This document shows positions 57,711-64,000 of a DNA stretch of 64,000 nt, one piece after another; the first letter of the stretch is position 1; every line of letters begins with the position of its first letter. The notes below the pieces were generated by a model. That model had not been told where the DNA came from. It was given only the letters and a program-made list of their open reading frames with translations, and searched no databases. The translations under genes and the position numbers were made by a program. Where the stretch lies: positions 1,365,182 to 1,429,181 of the forward strand of contig PCDI01000002.1 in NCBI GenBank assembly GCA_002778195.1. Direction: 5' to 3'. This DNA comes from Raffaelea ambrosiae. Taxonomy: Eukaryota; Ascomycota; Sordariomycetes; Ophiostomatales; Ophiostomataceae.

Positions 57711-58700
57711 GCAGCAGGCGGCGGCGGCGGTGGCGGCCTCGCCCCCTCGGCGGCTGTCGCCGGATTTGCTTCGATGGGCAGCACGTCGTCGTCGCCGCAG
57801 CAGACGGCGCGCGACCTGAAGGACAGCAAGTTCTACAAGCGCGTGCTGGTCGAGGACATTGAGTCGACGCTGCGTCTGGACACGGCGCCGGGGATCTCGT
57901 GGCTGGTCCGCCGCAGCATCATGGCCGCCATGGTCGAGGGCACGCTGGTGGCCGAGCCGGTGCCGGTGCCGGCGGGCTCATCCGAGAATACCAACACACC
58001 ACCCCTGGCCTACCTCCAGGCGTGCGCGCTGTGCGGCGAGAGCCGTCGCCAGGAGCCGTACCTGCGGCGCCACCGCTTCCGCCTCACGGAGAGCGACAAG
58101 TCCACGCCTTACCCGCTGTGCGGCTACTGCCTCGGTCGCGTGCGCGCCGTCTGTGACTTTTTGGTGTTCTTGCGCATGATCAAGGACGGCCACTGGCGGG
58201 CGGACGACGAGGAGGCCGAGCACGCCGCCTGGGAAGAGGGCGTGCGGCTGCGCGAGCAGATGTTCTGGGCGCGCATGGGTGGCGGCGTGCTGCCGATTGC
58301 CGGCGCCGGGGCGGCGGCAACAGCGACCGCGTCCACGCGGCAACACTCGCGCATCACCAGCGGCGTTCACAACGGTCTTCCTCAGCAGCAGCAGCAGCAG
58401 CAGACGACGACCACCACCACCACCACCACCAACGGAACAGCGAACGGCAGCAGTCCACCGACATCGAGCCCCTTGGCCACGCCATCGACGGCGGCGGCGG
58501 TGGCGCCCGGCCTGGGCATTGTGAACGGCGGCAACAAGGACGGCCTCGGCAGCGGCAACAAAAGCAACCGAAACAGTAGTAACAGCAGAAACAGCGGCAT
58601 CCACGCGACGCCGACACACATCAAGACGGCCAGCCGGGCATCGGGCATGTCGCCGTCGATAGCAGCGCTTGTCAGCGGGTTTGGCGGACACGTGTCGTAA
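56004..58700 (+). CDS. SEC2: Sec2-type Rab guanine-nucleotide exchange factor
   Basis: Single exon, 898 residues. Sec2 proteins activate the Rab GTPase Sec4 on secretory vesicles and thereby drive polarised exocytosis. The N-terminal about 190 residues are disordered, Thr/Ser/Pro-rich, with four STEP repeats and an Ala/Thr-rich run. Residues about 193-355 form a long coiled coil containing the Sec2 exchange-core pattern (KRMEQEVETLTAELFEQANKMV). After a second low-complexity zone of poly-Ala and Gly, residues about 600-780 form a conserved C-terminal domain starting LKDSKFYKRVLVEDIESTLRLD. It carries two CxxC pairs (CALC near 674, CGYC near 706) that may bind zinc. The tail is Gln/Thr/Asn-rich. 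Yeast Sec2 is 759 residues; filamentous relatives are longer, as here. The start was chosen as the first ATG of the frame, after a CT-rich leader. Confidence 0.88.
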
Positions 58701-59911
58701 AGGAGGACGACGGCCGAAAACATGACCAAAGATGACCAAAGATGACCCCCGGGCGACGACCGGGGACGAGGCCGGGGACGAGGCCGGGGACGACGACCCT
58801 TTGTACAACAGTTTCGACTTTTTTTAATTCCTTTTTCTTCTTTTTTTTTTCTCTCTCTCTTTCAACCTTGTCTTTTTGTTTCCATGATTTGTTCGCCCGT
58901 CTAATTGTTGTCTTTTTCTTTTTCTTTCCTTTGTCTGCCCCTTTTCCCCCACATGTACTTTTTTCCCCTGTCTTTTTCTGTCTTTTTCCCTCTCTTTTTG
59001 GTCTCTCGTTTTTTTTCTTTTTTTTTTTGGCCACACATACAAAGAAACGGGCTGTTATCTATGATGGTTTGATATGAGAAGTGTTTCGTTTCTTCTGGTT
59101 GTTGTTTGTACGGCCTGTCGTGTTCCTTTTTGTCGTTGTCCTTTTCTCGCACTCTTTATATGAAAGCATTAATACCGGGAGCCTTGGCGTTTTTTTTTTT
59201 GTTTGTTTGTGTTGGTCTTTTCTGTCGTTATAGGGAAAGTCACTTGGGCACTTTCAAGGACAATTGTTGGTTCTTTGCATTTGTCTCCGAGGCTGTGTTT
59301 GTTCCATGTCCTTCTGCTTTGCCGCTTGTTTCCGTCTGCATTCTCGTTACTCGTCATCATTTCTGGCATGGGATACAAAGGGAGAAAACGACACAAAAAG
59401 GGCCAAGACGGAAAACAGGCTGTCTTAATATATAACGGTTTCTTGGGGGAGGGGTACTACAGTCGAAATAAAATATGGTAATTCATGCTTTCATGCTTTC
59501 ATGTTTTCGTGCCTTCGTGCTTTCCTGGTAAAACAAAAAAAAACGGCTGACATTGGCCAAGTCTCTCCGTGTTCCAATTTCGTTGTTCATGCATACTTCT
59601 GTGGTAGTTCTGTCTGCGTATCCCTTTCCCATCCCAGTATTCCATTATGCCTTTGTTTCCCGTGGTATGTTCCCCCCCCAGTGTCTTCCCCTGTTCCGCC
59701 TTTGCGTAGTAGTGCATTGCCCTTGTGTGTATGTTGTGGGCAACGGCCTTCCCCAGTACCCTTCCCAGTCCCTGTTCCAGTCCCCTTGGATGTCGTTTCA
59801 TGGTCTCGTCTTTCCGTGGTTGTTCCCACCTGTCCTCTTTGCCTGAACAAGTCCACGGAACCTTTTGTTTTTTTTTGTTTTTCTTGTTCCCCTTCCCAGT
59901 GAACGCTCCCC
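58701..59911. other. Intergenic between convergent genes, T-rich
   Basis: 3' flank of the Sec2 gene and of the F-box gene. Contains a short repeat (GGGGACGAGGCC type, about 58762-58795). No gene seen. Confidence 0.5.
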
Positions 59912-62900
59912 TCACGATGTCGCCTCCACAGCCTCCTTCTTCGCCATGGTGGCCTCTCGTCCTCGACTATGGACAGGCNCCTCGTCGGCTGCCGCTGCCG
60001 CCGCTGCTGCCGCCGAAGACGCCGCCGGCGCCGCCCACATCGGCACCCCCAGCACGTCCCATTGCGGCGTCCCCATGTCCTGCGGCCGCGCNAAGCCAAT
60101 CGANTACGGCAGCCGGTGCCGCACATACGGCCGGGGGCCCTCGGAGCCCTCGGAGCCCTCGGGACTCGATGGGGCCGACGGACCCGACNNGCCCGACGGG
60201 TCCTGCTCCACCTCTTCGAAAAAGTCGTATTCCAGCCGGCTGTCGTCGTCGGACGCCGACTCCGGCCGGCCGCCGTCTCCGCGCGGCGTCGACGACCGCC
60301 GCCGCCGCTCGACCACCAGACACCGCGCCGACCGCAGGCCCAGCGCCCGCAGCGCCAGCGCCGCGCCCATGCCCGCGCTCACGTGCAGGTCCCCCGTGGG
60401 CGCGCGGAACGCGCTGAACGGCAGCCGGGGCGGCGGCGGCTGCGGATGGCGCGCCCACCGCGCCGGCTCCCACGCCTCCAGCGTCGACATCATNGCGCCC
60501 GGCGGCGGCGTGTCCGGCACGGGCGCCGTGGTCGTGCGCAGCGGCGGCCGCGCCNGGTCGTCGTCGTAGCCCCCGCGCGGCANGAAGCCGCCAATGTACA
60601 GCACAATCCGGTCCAGGGGCTCGATTGTGAGGCCTCGCCTCGATTCTTCTTGTCCTCGGCTCCGCCTCGATTCTTCTTGTCCTCGGCTTCGCCTCGATTC
60701 TTCTCCCCGGCCTTGCCTCGATTCTTCCCGGCCTTGCCTCGACTCCTCGCCTCGCCTCGACTCCTTGCTTGGCCTCGACTCCTCGCTTCGCCTCGCCTCG
60801 CGCGCCGCCTCCCACATCCGCTGGTTCCTCTGCCCCAGGATAAACAGAATCCGCGGCATGGCCGCATGCAGGTCCACNTCATACTTGGGCACGCACACCA
60901 GACTGTGCAGGATCGACGGCATCGCCAGCCGCAGCGTGCGCAGCCGCGGCAGGCGCGTCAGGTGCACCAGAAACTCGGCCTCCTCGTCCTGGTCCAGCAT
61001 CCGGTCGTCCAGGTCCAGCTCGAGCGTGTGCAGTCGGGAGAAGGGAAGACTCTGGGAGGGGGGGGTGGTAGAACGGGTGCCAGAACTGGTGGTGGTGGTG
61101 GTCTCCTTGTATGGTCCTGCGGTCTCCATGCTCTCCATGCTCTCCGTCTCCGTCTCCGTCTCCATCTCCATCTCCGTCTCTGCCTTCGTCTCCTGCTCCA
61201 TCTCCGTATCCGCCTTCGTCTCCTGCTCCATCTCCGTATCCGCCTTCGTCTCCTGCTCCCTCTGTAACTCTTCCGTCGTCGTCATCGTCAACTCAGTCTC
61301 TTCCCCCCCGCCCTCGCGCCCCCGCTGCCACAACGCCATCAGCGCCAGCGGCGTCAGCGTCGGCACCGCCGCGTCCACGCCTCGGCCCATCCCGTAGGGG
61401 TGCCGTAGCACCAGCGTCTCCAGCGTCGCCGCGTGCCGCCGCAGCGCCCCCAGCGGCAGGTTGTCCGTGTAGCACCGCACCAGCTCNAGGCGCCGCAGCG
61501 GGCCCCGCACGTGGTGCTGCAGCAGCGCGCCCACCAGCAGCGCCGCCTGCCGGCCCTGGTGCTGCTGCACCGCCCACTCGGCGTCGTCCAGCCGCAGCGT
61601 CTGNAGGTGCGCCAGGTCGTCGAACCGCAGCGTGCCCAGGAACCGCCGCAGCGGCGCCCCGTCGTACACCAGCGTTTGCAGCCGCGACAGGTCCCAGTGC
61701 CGGGCGACGTCGCGGGGCGCGTGCGTGCGCCAGTCGTAGCGCCACAGGTGGAGGTGCCGGAACGCCGGCAGCCGCTGGTGGTGGTTGTCGTTGTCGTTGT
61801 CGTTGTCATTGTCGGCTGGAAAGACAAACGGAGCGAGGTAGAAGGCTTTCCGGCCCGGTGCCTCGGCCCCGCTCTCTTTGTCCGTGGCGCCCGCCGCCAG
61901 CGGGCCGCCCGCGTAGCCGTCGTGCTCCGTGTGGTCGTCGTCCGCGGGGCCGCGCAGGACGAGCGTGTGCACGGGGGCGTGCTGCGCGTCCGCGGCGAGC
62001 AGGATGGCCTGCAGGGCGGCCATGTCCTCGGCGGTGACCGCCACACCGGCCGAACCCGCTGCTGTCGAGGAGCCGTCGCGGCTGTCTCCTTGTCGCGGCA
62101 AAGAAACCCGCAGCGTGGTCAGCCCGGCCACGGAATCGGCCAACATCTTTTGTAGCAACGCGTCTCCTTTCTCGTAGTGGTGGCCATCCCAATCCAGATA
62201 CCGTGCCAAGCGCTCCGCCAGGCCGGCNAGGGGAAGCCCCTCCATGGCGAGGCTCTTGCTGGGACCGAACAGCCGGCCCAGGGCCAGACCCTGCAGGCCA
62301 GGAATGCCGTAGGTGATGCCGTCCCGGGAGAAGATGTCCTCGNTGGAGCCAACGTAGCCACCAGGCGGATGTTTCCAGCTACGAAACGTGTCAGCTTCGT
62401 AGAGGGGGGAGGGGGGCAGCAGCAAACAGAATTTGGTAAGATCAAAGCAAAGAAGAGTTGTCCAAGGGTCATATTCACCAGATGCTCTCGACGCGGGAGA
62501 ATGTGGCGAGGAATTGAGCCACATCGTATTCCTTGGGCTCGCCCACAATCGTCACATGTCGGCCGTAGTTGCGGACCAGCCGGAGCACCTGTCTCCGCGT
62601 CTCGTTGCTGATGTTGGCATTGCTGTTGAGCTCATGTTGAAGCCTCTCCGGGAACACAACATCGGCAGTGGCGGAAGCAGGACACAGGGACGGCATGTGT
62701 GCGGCCATGAACANCAGCCAGCGCGTCACCAAGACGCGTTCGAGAGCCGCCGGCGATGCCCNTGGCGNCAAAAAGGCNTGGCGGACGGGGCGGAGCAGNC
62801 GCGTGGTNTCGTCCATGGTNTCGTCCATGGCGCCGCTGTCCGTGTCAACCTGTCCATAGGTTTTAGATGGGATATCAAAAANGAGGGAAGAGGGGAGGAA

Positions 62901-63043
62901 AGAAAGAAAAACAGNNATCGGGTGGACAGTACGACCTCGCGGAAGATGTTGGAGAGAATCTCGGGCGACAGGTCGGCCATGGACAGCGACGGTGGGGGTC
63001 GTCTGGCCTGCGACTCCGCCGTGANATTCGAATCCACAGACAT
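59912..63043 (-). CDS. Large F-box-type protein with low-complexity repeats
   Basis: Three exons, 62933-63043, 62479-62849 and 59912-62378, give about 982 residues, several unresolved because of single Ns. Introns are 83 bp (GTACTG...CAG) and 100 bp (GTGAAT...TAG). The N-terminus reads MADLSPEILSNIFREV, an F-box-like start. Exon 2 and early exon 3 resemble fungal F-box/LRR proteins (RLQTLVYDGAPLRRFLGTL, ETLVLRHPYGMG, LHTLELDLDDRML, RLRTLRLAMPSILHSL), suggesting leucine-rich-type repeats. Inserted low-complexity stretches are DNDNDNDN (near 61785), Glu/Thr/Met repeats (61130-61265), and Arg/Glu/Ser repeats (60640-60800). The C-terminus is Ala-rich. Likely a substrate adaptor of an SCF ubiquitin ligase. 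The first intron is the least certain because Ns lie inside it. Confidence 0.65.
60640..60800 (-). repeat. Coding repeat rich in Ser-Arg-Glu (EESRRSRGQ)
   Basis: 27-bp units of CCTCGCCTCGATTCTTC type and shorter derivatives inside the F-box-type gene. Confidence 0.85.
61130..61265 (-). repeat. Coding repeat rich in Glu-Thr-Met (EQETKADTEM)
   Basis: 30-bp units repeated about three times next to a GTCTCC hexamer run, inside the F-box-type gene. Confidence 0.9.
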
Positions 63044-64000
63044 GTAGTCCTTTTGATAGAACAGACAGGCAATGTCTGGCTCGTGAACTGCTTTTTTTGT
63101 GTGTGTGTTTTGATCTTGTGTTAGTGGTGAGTCGAGGAGAGCATCCTCTCATAAACGAAATACAAGAAGCAGAGAAGAGGAAAGAAACAAGAAATAGATA
63201 GAATGAAAAGAAGGGGCAATGTTTGGGGCCGACAAAGACGGTGAAGTACTATGTAGGTCAACACAAAGAGGAAAGGGAGTGCTGGCCGCAGGCCAGGGGC
63301 GTGTGCACTCGTTCCGGACACAACCAATGATAACACCTGATTGGGAGAGTAGAGAAGCTCGACTGAGGTCTGGGGGGAGGGGGGGGGGACGGAAACGTTG
63401 CCCTTCCCAACAAAAAAAAGAGAAGAAAATTAAATTAAATAAAAGGAATTCAAGGTGTGCATGTATGTGTGCGCGGGATGAGTTGGCTGGNAAGGGGGGG
63501 TGTGGTTGTGGTCGTGGTTGTGGATGGTCGAAGGGGGTGGTGTGTGGAGGGGACGGCGAGAGGCCAGGCATGTTTTTGCGGCCAGGGCTNTTCTGGTGCC
63601 CGGGCACACCTTGACGGGGAGGGTAGCACACACAGACCAAGGCAGAACGAACAGNAAACAACAGCACACGTACACCGTACACACACACAGCGAGAGGGAG
63701 ACAGAGAGACCTGCCGTCCTCCGGACGACCCTTCGTTGGCNGTCGACCTTGCCAGAGCAGCCAATGCGTGCCGGGCTAATTCCAATGCAGCCCGTCGTAC
63801 AAAGTACTTTGCTTTGCGCGTTGCGGACGGTTGCTGTNGGCTGCTGCTGCTGCTGCCTCTTTGCGGCTGGTCCTTGCGGTTGCTCTCTGTGCTGTTGCTG
63901 TTGCTGTGCTTGGTGTTCCCCAATATGGCACGGCGTGCCCTCCTGTACGGGCCACCTGCTGTGTCCTTTCTGCGTCCTGCCGTGTCCTTTTGTTTGGCGG
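63044..64000. other. Right edge, promoter of the F-box-type gene
   Basis: No gene supported; single Ns reduce certainty. One copy of TACTATGTA lies at 63247-63255, and CTG-type microsatellite sequence occurs near 63842-63905. Confidence 0.45.

Overview
This window is from a filamentous ascomycete (Pezizomycotina, most likely a Sordariomycete). The evidence is eukaryotic genes split by short introns (mostly 50-180 bp, GT-AG with one GC-AG), exons rich in G/C at third codon positions, CT-rich leaders, fungal wall and siderophore gene families, and an interstitial TTAGGG-type tract. The assembly has three N gaps (8440-8864, 22855-23099, 43106-43125) and scattered single Ns after about 59.9 kb. 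Species is not determinable from the sequence alone.

Left part (1-21 kb): an atypical short-chain dehydrogenase; a decayed protein-kinase-like gene with an in-frame stop; an acidic protein of unknown function; about 4 kb without a clear gene; a secreted Gly/Ser/Thr-rich wall or adhesin-like protein interrupted by a gap; a GPI-anchored GH76 (Dfg5/Dcw1-type) mannosidase; a two-exon protein with an AT-hook-like motif; a four-exon Baeyer-Villiger-type flavin monooxygenase; and an adenosine/adenine deaminase-family protein with an unusual active-site motif.

Middle part (21.9-38 kb) is gene-dense and nutrient-oriented. It holds three Dal5/ACS-type major facilitator transporters, one of which carries an in-frame TAG. 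It also holds a secreted protein built from repeated exon-sized modules, a GH105 unsaturated rhamnogalacturonyl hydrolase sharing a divergent promoter with the interrupted transporter, an F-box remnant, and a 612-residue siderophore-iron transporter. GH105 next to anion-type transporters suggests uptake and breakdown of pectin-derived unsaturated oligosaccharides, but this is inference.

Right part (38-64 kb): about 10 kb with no convincing gene, a frameshifted and stop-containing gene remnant, a small secreted four-cysteine protein, about 6 kb that is gene-poor and contains an interstitial telomere-like tract, a Sec2-type Rab exchange factor, and a large F-box-type protein full of low-complexity repeats. 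A 9-mer, TACTATGTA, occurs at least 11 times on either strand, always outside genes.

Exon boundaries were read by eye from splice consensus, reading-frame continuity and family resemblance. No alignment or database search was run.
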